Shown piece by piece: positions 1 through 8,330 of a stretch of 59,901 bases of DNA. This stretch comes from Pararhodobacter sp. (GTDB taxonomy: Bacteria > Pseudomonadota > Alphaproteobacteria > Rhodobacterales > Rhodobacteraceae): NCBI GenBank assembly GCA_020832665.1, contig JAFIEG010000019.1, forward strand, positions 1 to 59,901, given 5' to 3'. How positions within the stretch are numbered: position 1 is the stretch's first letter; the number at the start of each line of letters is the position of its first letter. The translations under genes were made by a program, and so were the position numbers. Under the pieces are notes generated by a model. It had not been told where the DNA came from, ran no database searches, and saw only the letters and a list, made by a program, of their open reading frames with translations.

Positions 1-325
1 CCGGGGGGGTGGCGACGACGCTATAGGCCAGCACCCCTTTTACCGGCCGGCCTTTGTTTGCGCCCACCAGCGCGGGGCTTTACCAGCCGGGCGTCGGCAC
101 CAGCCCCTCGGCGCTCACCAGCGCGCCCGACGAGGTCGGCTCGACCGACAGCGCGGTGACCTGCGCAACCAGTGGCCGGCTATCGTCTCGCGGCCTGATT
201 TCGCCGAGTTGCGGCCCGGCGCTGGAGCCGCCGAACCAGTTGAACGGATTGGCGCGCGAATCGCGCACCTGGCCGCATCCGGCGAGCACCAGCGCGGCGG
301 CAAGCAGAACGACAAGCGGTTTCAT
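1..325 (-). pseudogene. Lipoprotein gene interrupted by an in-frame TAA
   Basis: The start ATG is followed by a lipoprotein signal peptide, MKPLVVLLAAALVLAGC, with the lipobox LAGC. The next segment, RDSRANPFNWFG, is typical of a small Rhodobacteraceae outer-membrane or periplasmic lipoprotein. After 81 codons the frame hits TAA (80-82). The same frame then stays open to the window edge and keeps family-like sequence (ALVGANKGRPVKGVLAYSVV), so the stop sits inside the gene and not at its end. A single base change from a Tyr codon would explain it. The rest of the gene lies beyond the window. It could also be a sequencing error; the function of the family is not known to me. Confidence 0.6.
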
Positions 326-485
326 GGGCGTTTCCTCATCAGGCGGCGGCCTCGGTGAACTCGGGCGCGGCACGGAGTCATGCCTAGCCGAAAGCGGTGG
401 AAATGAAAAGCGGTGGACGGCCACGGGGCTGGACCTTGGCCGCGCATGGCCCTAGGTCTGAGCCATCCCAGCCAGGAAATCTGCG

Positions 486-926
486 ATGGCCAAGCCCGAA
501 TTCGACGAACTCGCCGAGACCTTCGACTTCCTCGACGATTGGGAGGAACGCTACCGCCATGTCATCGAGATGGGGCGCGCGATGGCACCCATGGACGAGG
601 CGCTGAAAGTGCCGGTCAACAAGGTCGAGGGCTGCGCCAGCCAGGTCTGGCTGTTCCCGCGCATCGCGGGCGAGGGGCCGGGCGCGCGTTTCGATTTCCT
701 TGGTGACAGCGACGCGATGATCGTGCGCGGGCTGATTGCCGTTCTGCACACGCTCTATGCCGGGCGACGCATGGACGAGGTGCTGGCCGTCGATGCCGGG
801 GCCGAGTTGGGCCGGCTGGGGCTTGACGAGCATCTTTCCTCGCAGCGCTCGAACGGCGTGCGTGCGATGGTGGCGCGCATCCGCGCCCTGACGCAGGCGC
901 ATCTCGACGCGGCTGCCAATGCCTGA
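486..926 (+). CDS. sufE: SufE family cysteine-desulfuration protein
   Basis: SufE accepts persulfide sulfur from the cysteine desulfurase SufS and passes it to the Fe-S scaffold. The 146-residue length fits the family. The acceptor cysteine is visible as C50 in VEGCASQVW, the characteristic SufE loop, followed by the FDFLGDSDAMIVRGLIA helix region. The 3' end overlaps the start of the TauE-family gene by 8 bp, so the two are probably translated together. No other suf gene is nearby. The assignment rests on the conserved loop and whole-length similarity recalled for the family. Confidence 0.92.
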   Translation: MAKPEFDELAETFDFLDDWEERYRHVIEMGRAMAPMDEALKVPVNKVEGCASQVWLFPRIAGEGPGARFDFLGDSDAMIVRGLIAVLHTLYAGRRMDEVLAVDAGAELGRLGLDEHLSSQRSNGVRAMVARIRALTQAHLDAAANA

Positions 927-1737
927 CCCCTGGCTGCTGGTCCAGATGGCCTTGCTCCTGCTGGTCATCGGGGCCTTTGCGGGGGTGGTGGCCGGGCTTC
1001 TGGGCGTGGGCGGCGGCATCGTGCTGGTGCCGGCTTTCTTCTACGCTTTCACCGCGCTGGGCTATGGCGGGGCGCAGCTGATGCAGATCTGCCTTGCCAC
1101 CTCGCTGGCGACCATCGTTGTGACCTCGATCAAATCGGTGCGCGCGCATCACGCGCGCGGCGCGGTGGAATGGGGCATCTTGCGCGGCTGGGGCCCGGGC
1201 ATTGCCATCGGCGCGGTGATCGGCGTGGCGGTGGCGGCGGGGCTGCATTCGGTGGTGCTGCAGGGCATTTTTGGCGTGCTGGGGCTGTCGGTGGGGCTTT
1301 ACCTGGCATTTGGCCGCACACATTGGCGGCTGGGCGAGGCGATGCCGGCGGGCGTAGCGCGCGCCGTCACCGCGCCGGGAATCGGCTTTCTTTCGGTGCT
1401 GATGGGCATTGGCGGGGGCTCTTTCGGTGTGCCGCTGATGACGCTTTACGGCGTGGCAATTCACCGTGCAGTCGCCACGGCTTCAGGCTTCGGGCCGGTG
1501 ATCGCGGTGCCCTCGGTGGCGGGTTTCCTGCTGGTGCGGCCCGAAGACGCGCCGCCATACACCATCGGTGCGGTCAACCTGCCGGCCTTCCTGATCGTCA
1601 TCGCAATGACCTTTGTCACCACGCCCTGGGGGGTGAAACTGGCCCATGCGATGGATGCGAAACCACTCAGGCGGGTGTTTGCCGTGTTCATCATGGCCAT
1701 GGCCGGCAACATGCTGCGCAAGGCGCTGGGGTTCTGA
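919..1737 (+). CDS. TauE/SafE-type sulfite or sulfonate exporter family permease
   Basis: This is a 272-residue polytopic membrane protein with about eight hydrophobic segments. It has the duplicated glycine-rich signature of the TauE/SafE (DUF81) family: AGLLGVGGGIVLVPAF near residue 30 and LMGIGGGSFGVPLM near residue 160. The family is proposed to export small sulfur-containing anions. Pairing with sufE by an 8-bp overlap hints at sulfur handling, but the substrate cannot be read from the sequence. It ends shortly before a very small basic reading frame. Confidence 0.88.
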   Translation: MPDPWLLVQMALLLLVIGAFAGVVAGLLGVGGGIVLVPAFFYAFTALGYGGAQLMQICLATSLATIVVTSIKSVRAHHARGAVEWGILRGWGPGIAIGAVIGVAVAAGLHSVVLQGIFGVLGLSVGLYLAFGRTHWRLGEAMPAGVARAVTAPGIGFLSVLMGIGGGSFGVPLMTLYGVAIHRAVATASGFGPVIAVPSVAGFLLVRPEDAPPYTIGAVNLPAFLIVIAMTFVTTPWGVKLAHAMDAKPLRRVFAVFIMAMAGNMLRKALGF

Positions 1738-1852
1738 AAAGGCGTCTGGCGGTGAAGCCTGTAAAAAAGTTGAAAAGCGTTTTGCGGCGAATTTTGTTAG
1801 GGTGGGCGCAGAATACCAGCTCGGCGCGGGTGGTCCCGGCCGGAAGGAGACG

Positions 1853-2002
1853 ATGATGAACGGACTTATGCGGACGCTTTTCCGCGTTCTGCGCCTGTTC
1901 GGTGATGCACGCGCCATCGGGCGTGGGCGCGGCGGGCAACGGCTGTTGCGGCGCGGGGCGATGCGCATGGCCCGGCGCAACATGCGCGGCCCGCGCCATT
2001 GA
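1853..2002 (+). CDS. Short arginine-rich protein (49 aa), hypothetical
   Basis: A strong Shine-Dalgarno sequence (GGAAGGAG) lies 4-6 bases ahead of two adjacent ATGs, either of which could be used (1853 or 1856). The product is short and very basic: MNGLMRTLFRVLRLFGDAR, then many Arg/Gly residues ending RNMRGPRH. An amphipathic or membrane-associated N-terminus is plausible. I do not recognise a named family. The ribosome-binding site is the main support for its being real. Confidence 0.5.
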   Translation: MMNGLMRTLFRVLRLFGDARAIGRGRGGQRLLRRGAMRMARRNMRGPRH

Positions 2003-2028
2003 ACAGGCGCGCGGCGAGGTTTGGCAAT

Positions 2029-2103
2029 GGCGGGGTGAACCCCGCCCTGCACAGGTGCTCGCAAGGGTTGGCTTGACGTTTGTAGGGCGGGGTTCTTCCC
2101 GCC
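2029..2103. repeat. Pair of related GC-rich hairpins (REP-like)
   Basis: There is a perfect 7-bp stem, GGCGGGG/CCCCGCC, with loop TGAA at 2029-2046. A second stem, GGCGGG/CCCGCC, lies at 2086-2103, directly against the gatB stop. The right arm of the first (AACCCCGCCCTGCACA) is also complementary, with one mismatch, to the left arm of the second (TGTAGGGCGGGGTT), so the two can fold together into one longer stem. Neither is followed by a clear T-run. The arrangement resembles a paired REP element that could end or stabilise the gatB and small-ORF transcripts. Confidence 0.55.
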
Positions 2104-3618
2104 TTACATCCCCAGCTTTGCCGACACGATCTCGTTGACAGCCTTGGGGTTGGCCTTGCCGCCGGTGGCCTTCATCACCTGGCCCACGAACCAGCCCACC
2201 AGCTTCGGGTTGGCGCGCGCCTTTTCCACCTGCGCGGGGTTGGCGGCGATGATCTCGTCCACCGCAGCCTCGATGGCGCCGGTGTCGGTGACCTGTTTCA
2301 TGCCGCGCGCCTGAACGATCTCGGCCGGATCGCCGCCCTCGTTCCAGACGATCTCGAACAGATCCTTGGCGATCTTGCCGGAAATGTCGCCGGCCTTGAT
2401 CAGCCGCACGATGCCCGCCAACTGGCCCGCCGCAACCGGGCTCTCGCCGATCTCCAGCGCTTCCTTCTTCAGCCTGCCGAAAAGCTCGTTGATAACCCAG
2501 TTCGCGGCCATCTTGCCGTCGCCGGCCTCGCTCGCCACCACCTCGAAATAGCGGGCATACTCGACCTCGGCGGTCAGCACCGAGGCGTCGTAATCGCTCA
2601 GCCCGTAATCGCCCATGAAGCGCGCCTTCCGCGCATCGGGCAGTTCGGGCATGGAGGCGGCGATGCCATCCACCCATTCCTGCTCGATCTCCAGCGGCAG
2701 CAGGTCGGGGCAGGGGAAATAGCGGTAATCATGCGCCTCTTCCTTGGAGCGCATCGAGCGCGTCTCGCCCTTGTCGGGGTCGAAAAGGCGGGTTTCCTGC
2801 ACCACCTTGCCGCCATCCTCGACAATGGCGATCTGGCGGCGGGCCTCATACTCGATGGCCTGCTGGATGAAGCGCATCGAGTTCATGTTCTTGATCTCGC
2901 AGCGCGTGCCCAGATGGCTGAAATCCTGGCTTTCCTGGTAGCGCTCATAATCGCCGGGCCGGCAGATGCTGACATTCACATCCGCGCGCAGGTTGCCATT
3001 TTGCATGTTGCCGTCGCAGGTGCCCAGGTAACGCAGGATCTGGCGCAGCTTGCCGACATAGGCGGCGGCCTCTTCGGGACCACGGATATCGGGGCGCGAG
3101 ACGATCTCCATCAGCGCAACCCCGGTGCGGTTGAGATCGACGAAAGACATGTTCGGGTCCATGTCATGGATCGACTTGCCCGCATCCTGCTCGACATGGA
3201 TGCGCTCGATGCGCACGCGCCGCGCCACGCCGGGGCCCATCTCCACCAGCACCTCGCCCTCGCCCACCAGCGGGTGATAGAGCTGCGAAATCTGGTAGCC
3301 TTGCGGCAGGTCGGGGTAGAAATAGTTCTTGCGGTCAAAGGCCGAGACCAGGTTGATCTTCGCCTTCAGCCCCAGCCCGGTGCGCACCGCCTGCTCGATG
3401 CAGAATTCGTTGATCACCGGCAGCATGCCGGGCATCGCCGCATCGATCAGGCTGACATTCGAGTTGGGCTCGGCGCCGAATTCTGTCGAGGCGCCGGAAA
3501 AGAGCTTGGCACGGCTGGAGACCTGGGCGTGAATCTCCATGCCGATGACCAGTTCCCACTCGCCGGTGGCACCGGTGATGCGTTTGGGTTGGGGCGCCTC
3601 GAAGCTGAGATCGAGCAT
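2104..3618 (-). CDS. gatB: Aspartyl/glutamyl-tRNA(Asn/Gln) amidotransferase subunit B
   Basis: GatB, with GatA and GatC, converts Glu-tRNA(Gln) and Asp-tRNA(Asn) to the amidated forms. The 504-residue length is that of the full family. [15 protein letters not shown] near the N-terminus is the family signature. The conserved segments [13 protein letters not shown] and [14 protein letters not shown] (kinase-like ATP/tRNA domain) follow, then the C-terminal YqeY-like tail domain ending near [11 protein letters not shown]. gatA and gatC are not adjacent, which is common in this group. The start was chosen at [10 protein letters not shown], which precedes the domain closely. Confidence 0.97.
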   Translation of the reverse strand: MLDLSFEAPQPKRITGATGEWELVIGMEIHAQVSSRAKLFSGASTEFGAEPNSNVSLIDAAMPGMLPVINEFCIEQAVRTGLGLKAKINLVSAFDRKNYFYPDLPQGYQISQLYHPLVGEGEVLVEMGPGVARRVRIERIHVEQDAGKSIHDMDPNMSFVDLNRTGVALMEIVSRPDIRGPEEAAAYVGKLRQILRYLGTCDGNMQNGNLRADVNVSICRPGDYERYQESQDFSHLGTRCEIKNMNSMRFIQQAIEYEARRQIAIVEDGGKVVQETRLFDPDKGETRSMRSKEEAHDYRYFPCPDLLPLEIEQEWVDGIAASMPELPDARKARFMGDYGLSDYDASVLTAEVEYARYFEVVASEAGDGKMAANWVINELFGRLKKEALEIGESPVAAGQLAGIVRLIKAGDISGKIAKDLFEIVWNEGGDPAEIVQARGMKQVTDTGAIEAAVDEIIAANPAQVEKARANPKLVGWFVGQVMKATGGKANPKAVNEIVSAKLGM

Positions 3619-3709
3619 GATTACGATGTCCTGACCTGATCCTTTTCTCGCGCGCCGGTTCTACGGTGCATTTCCCCGGCTGTGAAGCGCATTCCTTGCC
3701 CTTGGAGCG

Positions 3710-3882
3710 CGTCGCGTTTGATCGGTTTCATTCCGCTCGGGCCGGTTGCGGCCCGGGCATGCGCCCGCCCGCCCCGTCACGCCAAAGGCGTGCCGTCGGC
3801 ACGACGGCGGGCGCATTCGCGCCCACCTCGGGCGACCGCATGCCCTCTGTCCGGAACTGGACGAGTCCGATCAAACGCGACG
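3710..3882. repeat. 173-bp nested palindromic intergenic element
   Basis: The ends are a perfect 16-bp inverted repeat, CGTCGCGTTTGATCGG at 3710-3725 and its complement at 3867-3882. Inside is an 11-bp stem, ATGCGCCCGCC (3759-3769) with GGCGGGCGCAT (3806-3816). Within that sit two 6-bp hairpins with 3-base loops, CACGCC-AAA-GGCGTG (3778-3792) and CCGTCG-GCA-CGACGG (3793-3807). The last overlaps the right arm of the 11-bp stem, so they are alternative folds. There is no coding potential in this gatB/transglycosylase gap. It could be a MITE-like repeat, a structured RNA or a protein-binding palindrome. Confidence 0.55.
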
Positions 3883-3997
3883 TGCTTAATCGGGCGGCAA
3901 TCCGCCTAGCGTCATGCGGCCAGGGGATACCGCGCTTGCCGGCGACGAGAGGCAGGTCTATCGGCCCGTATCAGATGCAACAGTCCCGGAACCCAAA

Positions 3998-4579
3998 ATG
4001 CGCAAGGCTCTCGCCCCCCTCCTCGTCGGTATGCTCGCAGCCTGCCAGCCCTTGGCCGAAACAATCAGCGAAGAACCACCCGAGATCGTCACCCGCTGGG
4101 ACCATCGCCCCGAGGCACCGATCTGGAACGCGGCGATGTTCGAGGCGCTGACGGATGACGGCGCCGCCATGCTGTCGCTCACCCCGCGCGATGCCACCGA
4201 ATTCTGCCCGGGCTATGCCCAGGCCGGCCCCGACGAGCGCGCCGCTTTCTGGGTGGCGTTCTTTTCCGGCCTTGCCCGTTTTGAAAGCGGCTGGCGGCCC
4301 GAGGCGGCCGGGGCGGGCGGGCGCTATCGCGGGCTGTTGCAGATCGCGCCCGCGACCGCGCGCCATCACGGCTGCGATATTTCGACACCAAACGGTCTTT
4401 ACGACGGCGCCACCAACCTGACCTGCGCCACCCGAATCGCCGCCAGCGCGGTCGAGCGCGATGGCGTCATCGCCACCGGCCGCGGCGGCGTGGCGCGCGA
4501 CTGGCCACCGCTGCGCAACCCGCGAAAGCGCGCCGAGATAGCGGAATTCACGCGCGCGCTGCCTGTCTGCAACGGTTGA
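3998..4579 (+). CDS. Lytic transglycosylase (SLT-domain) lipoprotein
   Basis: The predicted product has 193 residues. It starts MRKALAPLLVGMLAAC, a signal peptide with a lipobox-like LAAC, so it is probably anchored in the outer membrane. The motif ARFESGWRPEAAG followed by YRGLLQIAPATARHHGC is the goose-lysozyme/SLT pattern, with the catalytic Glu in FESGW. Such enzymes cleave the MurNAc-GlcNAc bond of peptidoglycan. Two later cysteines (GCDIS and NLTCA) may pair. An in-frame ATG upstream exists but lies before the signal peptide, so the later start was chosen. Confidence 0.8.
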   Translation: MRKALAPLLVGMLAACQPLAETISEEPPEIVTRWDHRPEAPIWNAAMFEALTDDGAAMLSLTPRDATEFCPGYAQAGPDERAAFWVAFFSGLARFESGWRPEAAGAGGRYRGLLQIAPATARHHGCDISTPNGLYDGATNLTCATRIAASAVERDGVIATGRGGVARDWPPLRNPRKRAEIAEFTRALPVCNG

Positions 4580-4743
4580 TCACAGGGCGTGGGGCAGGGC
4601 GCAAGGCCTTGTGCTGAGGCTTTGCCAGCGTTGGCGGGGCGGGGCCGCGGCCGGCGCCGCCCGGCTCGTGCTTGCATTGGCCGCGGCTTTGAAGCAGAAG
4701 GCCACGATCAACCGCAAGGCAGTCGGCAACGAACGGAAAGCCC

Positions 4744-5190
4744 ATGGAAGACTACGAATACAAGGTCATCCCTGCGCCCGCGCGCACCGTCAAGGTGAAG
4801 GGGCTGAAGACCGCCGGCGAACGTTTCGCGCATCTGCTGAGCGAATGCCTGAACGAGGCTGCCAGCGAGGGTTGGGAATATGTGCGCGCCGAATCCCTGC
4901 CCTGCGAAGAGCGCAAGGGGCTGATGAGCACGGCGCGCAGCTCCCAGGTGGTGCTGATTTTCCGACGTCAGCTGCCGGTTGCTCCGGTCGAGGAGGAAGC
5001 CTATCCGCTGGCCGAGCCCGAGCCGGCGCAAGCCGCGCACAGCGCCCATCCCATTCCGCATTTTCGCTCTGAGCCGGCACTTGGCTCGGGCGCGCCGGCC
5101 CTTGGCGAGGCTGCCTCGCGGCGCGAGCCTGTGCTGCGCGCCCGCCCCGCCGATGAGCCCGCAAGCGGCGAGGATCGCGACGAGCGCTGA
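4744..5190 (+). CDS. DUF4177 domain protein
   Basis: The N-terminal 75 residues (MEDYEYKVIPAP, then LNEAASEGWEYVRAESLPC and SSQVVLIFRR) match the DUF4177 pattern: a YEYK strand, a helix ending in GWE, and a final strand. The remaining half is a low-complexity Ala/Pro/Glu-rich tail, likely disordered. The function is unknown. The gene stands alone on the plus strand, convergent with bolA. Confidence 0.8.
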   Translation: MEDYEYKVIPAPARTVKVKGLKTAGERFAHLLSECLNEAASEGWEYVRAESLPCEERKGLMSTARSSQVVLIFRRQLPVAPVEEEAYPLAEPEPAQAAHSAHPIPHFRSEPALGSGAPALGEAASRREPVLRARPADEPASGEDRDER

Positions 5191-5216
5191 TCGTAGCGAG
5201 AGGGCTGCCGCTCGTC

Positions 5217-5489
5217 TCAGCCTGGCTCAAGCGTCAGCCGCAGCGCATGGATGCGCGCGATCAGATCGGCGCCGAGCGCGGCATGCACCGCGCGGTGGCG
5301 CTCAAGGCGGCTGAGCCCGTCGAGATCGGGCGAGCGCAGCCTGACATGGAAATGTGTCTCGCCCCCCTCGCGCCAGCCGGCATGGCCGCGATGCTTCTCG
5401 CTCTCATCCTCGATGGCAAGCGCACTCACGGCGAGGGCCGCGCGCAACCGGCCCTCGATTTCGTCGATAACACGATTTGTCGCAGACAT
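5217..5489 (-). CDS. bolA: BolA family protein
   Basis: The product has 90 residues and begins MSATNRVIDEIEGRLRAAL. BolA proteins bind monothiol glutaredoxins and Fe-S clusters and influence envelope and stress responses. The conserved parts are visible: the N-terminal amphipathic helix, DESEKHRGHAG, then THFHVRL and the RHRAVHAAL helix. The open frame runs much further upstream, but the domain begins at this ATG. It is divergent from the J-domain gene, a bolA-dnaJ pairing I recall as common in Rhodobacteraceae. Confidence 0.88.
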   Translation of the reverse strand: MSATNRVIDEIEGRLRAALAVSALAIEDESEKHRGHAGWREGGETHFHVRLRSPDLDGLSRLERHRAVHAALGADLIARIHALRLTLEPG

Positions 5490-5609
5490 GATGCCATTGC
5501 CCTTTCCGATCCTCGCCATTGAAACTAAACTGCCCGTCCCGACTCGCAAGCCCCCCTGTGGTGGTGGTGGGCATGTCGGCAGGCAAGGGCAGGGCGCAGC
5601 AGACAAGAC

Positions 5610-6248
5610 ATGACCAGCGATCCCTTCAATTTCGATATCAGTGCGGCGAAAGACAAGAAGAAGCGCAGCCGTGGCCGGCGCGGCATGTCCGGCGCGGTCG
5701 AGACATCGTCGCGCCAGTGCCAGCATCCGGGATGCACCGAGCCGGGCCGCTACCGCGCCCCGCGCTCGCCCGAGGCGCTGGACGATTATCTGTGGTTCTG
5801 CAAGGATCATGTGCGCGAATACAATCTGAAATGGAACTACTTCGCCGGCCAGAGCGAGGATGAAATGCAGGCGAAGATCGAGCAGGAGCGCGTCTGGGGG
5901 CGCGCAACGCAGCCGATGGGGCGCAGCCGCGAGAGCGATGGCTGGCAACGGCTGGGTATCGATGATCCGTTTCAGGTGCTGGGTGACAAGGCCACCCGCC
6001 GCCCGCCCGAACCTGCCCGCGCTACAGGCAAGAGCACCCGCCGCCTGCCGCCCAACGAACGCCGCGCACTGGAAATTCTCGATGCCGCCGACAGCTGGTC
6101 GCGCAGCGAGATAAGGCGCCAGTACAAGAGCCTGGTCAAGGATCTGCACCCAGACCGCAACGCCGGCGATCGCACCGATGAAGAGCGCCTGCAGGAAGTC
6201 GTCTGGGCATGGGACCAGATCAAGGAAAGCCGGAGCTTCCGCGACTGA
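5610..6248 (+). CDS. J-domain (DnaJ-like) protein
   Basis: A C-terminal J domain (about residues 150-212) contains the diagnostic HPD in KSLVKDLHPDRNAGD, which stimulates Hsp70 ATPase. The N-terminal part is unlike DnaJ. It has a CQHPGCTEPGRYRAP segment with spaced Cys/His residues (C-x4-C, later FCKDH) that could bind zinc. There is no Gly/Phe region or DnaJ zinc finger, so this is a specialised co-chaperone. In related genomes, as I recall, cobaltochelatase cobS follows; here it does not. Confidence 0.88.
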   Translation: MTSDPFNFDISAAKDKKKRSRGRRGMSGAVETSSRQCQHPGCTEPGRYRAPRSPEALDDYLWFCKDHVREYNLKWNYFAGQSEDEMQAKIEQERVWGRATQPMGRSRESDGWQRLGIDDPFQVLGDKATRRPPEPARATGKSTRRLPPNERRALEILDAADSWSRSEIRRQYKSLVKDLHPDRNAGDRTDEERLQEVVWAWDQIKESRSFRD

Positions 6249-6478
6249 TACCGGCTCTGTCCGAGCGCATCGAGCGATCCCTGAAACGCTGGCTCTCGCA
6301 AGACGGGTGATCATTCCCAGGCTGCGATTGTGCCATGCCCGAACCGTTCAGCCGGTTTTCGCATGATGCTCATGACCGCTGACTGAACCACGTGTCGGGC
6401 AAGCGTCACGGCGCCGCCACGAAACCGCCCCGATTGTCGATCATCAAGAGGGCGAAAACGTGCAGTCAGGAGGTCAGC

Positions 6479-7567
6479 ATGAACCTGTTTCGCAGCATCG
6501 CCGCCGTGGTCGGCACGCTGGGCGTTGCGCTGGCCGCGGGCAGCCTGTTCCAGCCTGCCCCCGAGCCCGAAAGCGCCGCAAACCATTCGCCGGACGGCCT
6601 GCCCGAGGGTGCCTCGGCATCGCTGGCGGGAACCTTTACCGATGCGATCGAGCCGGCCTTGGCGTTTGCGCTCCCCGCCCCGCGCGAAAGCTCAGCCGTG
6701 CCCGCAACGTCGCTTCCGCCGCAAGCGGCAGAGGGCCAGCCGATGATGCGCCCGCTCGCCAGCCTGCGCCTGCTCGCGCGCGCCGCAAGGCAGATGCCCG
6801 CACCGCCCGCCATGGTGATCAGCGTCGGGAATCGCGACGCAACCGCCGAAGCCGCGACCACCACCACGCCCGAGCCGTTTGCTGCGACCGAGGAATGCGG
6901 CATCTGGCTGGTCGCCACGCCCGTGCCCCAGGCCATGCTCGATATCAGCCTCTACGCCCCCTGCGATGGCGGCGCGCGCGTCGAGATCCGCCATGAGGTG
7001 CTTCATGTCAGCCAGACACTGGGCGATGACGGGCAGCTGATGCTGGCGCTGCCGGCGCTGGCCGAAGCCGCAAGTGTCTCGGTCACCTTGGTCGATGGCC
7101 GCAGCGCCGAGGCCTCGGCCGCCGTGCCCGATATCGCCCTTTTCGACCGGCTTGCGCTGGGTTGGCAGGGCGCCGATGCACTGGCGCTGAACGCCCATGT
7201 CGATGGCGCCGGCCATGGCGTGGCAGGTCATGTTCACCCTGCGCACCCCAATTACCCGGCAGACAGCGCGCAGAACGGCTTTCTCACCCTGCTCGGCGAT
7301 CCGGCGCTGGAAGAAGCGGCGTTGGCGCAGATTTACACCTTCCCCGCTGGGCTGGGAGCCGCTTCGGGTCATGTCGAACTTGCCGTTGAGGCCGCGATCA
7401 CACCGCAAAGCTGCGGCGAGGAAATCAGCGCCCAGACCCGCCTCTTCCGCGCCGGTCAGCCCGCAACGCCAAGACAGCTTTCGATGACCATGCCGGCCTG
7501 CGACGGGTTCGAGGGTTTCCTCGTCATCGACGGGCTCATCCCCGAACTGACGCTGGCGCAGAACTGA
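6479..7567 (+). CDS. Exported Ala-rich protein of unknown function (sometimes labelled 'translocase')
   Basis: The 362-residue product starts after TCAGGAGG with MNLFRSIAAVVGTLGVALAA, a signal or anchor segment. A Pro/Ala-rich linker follows, with a conserved-looking C-terminal half (from about ECGIWLVATPVPQAMLDISL) that is predicted to be beta-rich. The repeated 'Cys...aromatic' segments are too few to assign a fold. Homologues in Rhodobacteraceae carry vague names; no enzymatic motif is visible. The earlier in-frame start was rejected because the ribosome-binding site and signal peptide both point to this ATG. Confidence 0.7.
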   Translation: MNLFRSIAAVVGTLGVALAAGSLFQPAPEPESAANHSPDGLPEGASASLAGTFTDAIEPALAFALPAPRESSAVPATSLPPQAAEGQPMMRPLASLRLLARAARQMPAPPAMVISVGNRDATAEAATTTTPEPFAATEECGIWLVATPVPQAMLDISLYAPCDGGARVEIRHEVLHVSQTLGDDGQLMLALPALAEAASVSVTLVDGRSAEASAAVPDIALFDRLALGWQGADALALNAHVDGAGHGVAGHVHPAHPNYPADSAQNGFLTLLGDPALEEAALAQIYTFPAGLGAASGHVELAVEAAITPQSCGEEISAQTRLFRAGQPATPRQLSMTMPACDGFEGFLVIDGLIPELTLAQN

Positions 7568-7576
7568 GCCGCCGCC

Positions 7577-7655
7577 CCTTCATCTTGCCCGAAAATACGC
7601 CGGGGGGGAGTCCCGCCACGGGCCGCGGCGGGCCGGGGGGCCGCGCCCCCCCCCG
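7577..7655 (+). repeat. Rhodobacteraceae-type intergenic repeat, copy 1
   Basis: The core TTCATCTTGCCCGAAAATAC is followed by a G-run and a long GC-rich stem ending in a C-run. Four further copies occur in the window. Located just after a stop codon, the G-run/C-run hairpin could act as a terminator. Confidence 0.75.
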
Positions 7656-7689
7656 TCACACGGAAAAGCCCCCCAACCCCCCCCGCCCA

Positions 7690-7766
7690 TTCAGCTTCCC
7701 TAAAAATACGCCGGGGGGGCGGCCAGCCGCGGCCCGAGGCGGGACGGGTGGCAGCGCCCCCCCCCT
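7690..7766 (+). repeat. Intergenic repeat, copy 2 (diverged)
   Basis: The sequence CAGCTTCCCTAAAAATACGC is followed by seven G residues, a GC-rich middle and nine C residues. It is a diverged neighbour of copy 1, in the same orientation, and ends exactly at the soxG stop codon. Confidence 0.65.
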
Positions 7767-8330
7767 TCAGCGGTAAAGCCCGACCTCGCCGCCGGGGCGG
7801 GCAAGCTGGCTCAGCATGTCCCACATGTAGCGTGCATGCGAGCGAAAGCAGATGACGGTGTATTCGTCCTGCTCCTCGCGCCAGATGGCGGCGGCGATCT
7901 GCGCGGCACGGCTGCGGCGGATGCCGCCCACCGGCAGATCGGCAAAATCCACCGGGCAGATCTTGGCCAGCACGTCGCACGCCTGCGACCCCTTCAGCGT
8001 GAGCACCGCGCGCGCATCCGAGACATCGGCGATGGTGACGAATTCGCCCGCCAGCGCCGCCTCCAGCGCCGCCACCGAGGGCGCCGCGGCCGCGTAGTCG
8101 ACGAAGAGCAATAGCTCGTCGGGCGACATCCACGCCACCGCGCCCTTGGCCCCGGTGCTTGCCTGCCGTCGGGCGGGCATCGCGGCGCCAGTGATTTTTT
8201 TCACCGCCGAGGCCAGTGCCGGCAGCGCCAGATCGCCCCTGACGGTGATCATGCCGCGCGGCCCGGCCTCGGCCAGTTCCACCATGCCGGCATATTGTGC
8301 GCCCCCAAGCGCGCTGACGGGTTCAGACAT
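7767..8330 (-). CDS. soxG: Sarcosine oxidase gamma subunit
   Basis: The product has 187 residues. It is the last gene of the sox operon and overlaps soxA by 8 bp. SoxG is the small subunit of the heterotetrameric enzyme that oxidatively demethylates sarcosine to glycine, producing 5,10-methylene-THF and H2O2. The sequence shows the GcvT-like C-terminal pattern SDARAVLTLKGSQACDVLAKICPVD and the ending FRSHARYMWDMLSQLA. The start MSEPVSALGG was taken because the upstream in-frame extension reads through the end of soxA. Confidence 0.9.
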   Translation of the reverse strand: MSEPVSALGGAQYAGMVELAEAGPRGMITVRGDLALPALASAVKKITGAAMPARRQASTGAKGAVAWMSPDELLLFVDYAAAAPSVAALEAALAGEFVTIADVSDARAVLTLKGSQACDVLAKICPVDFADLPVGGIRRSRAAQIAAAIWREEQDEYTVICFRSHARYMWDMLSQLARPGGEVGLYR

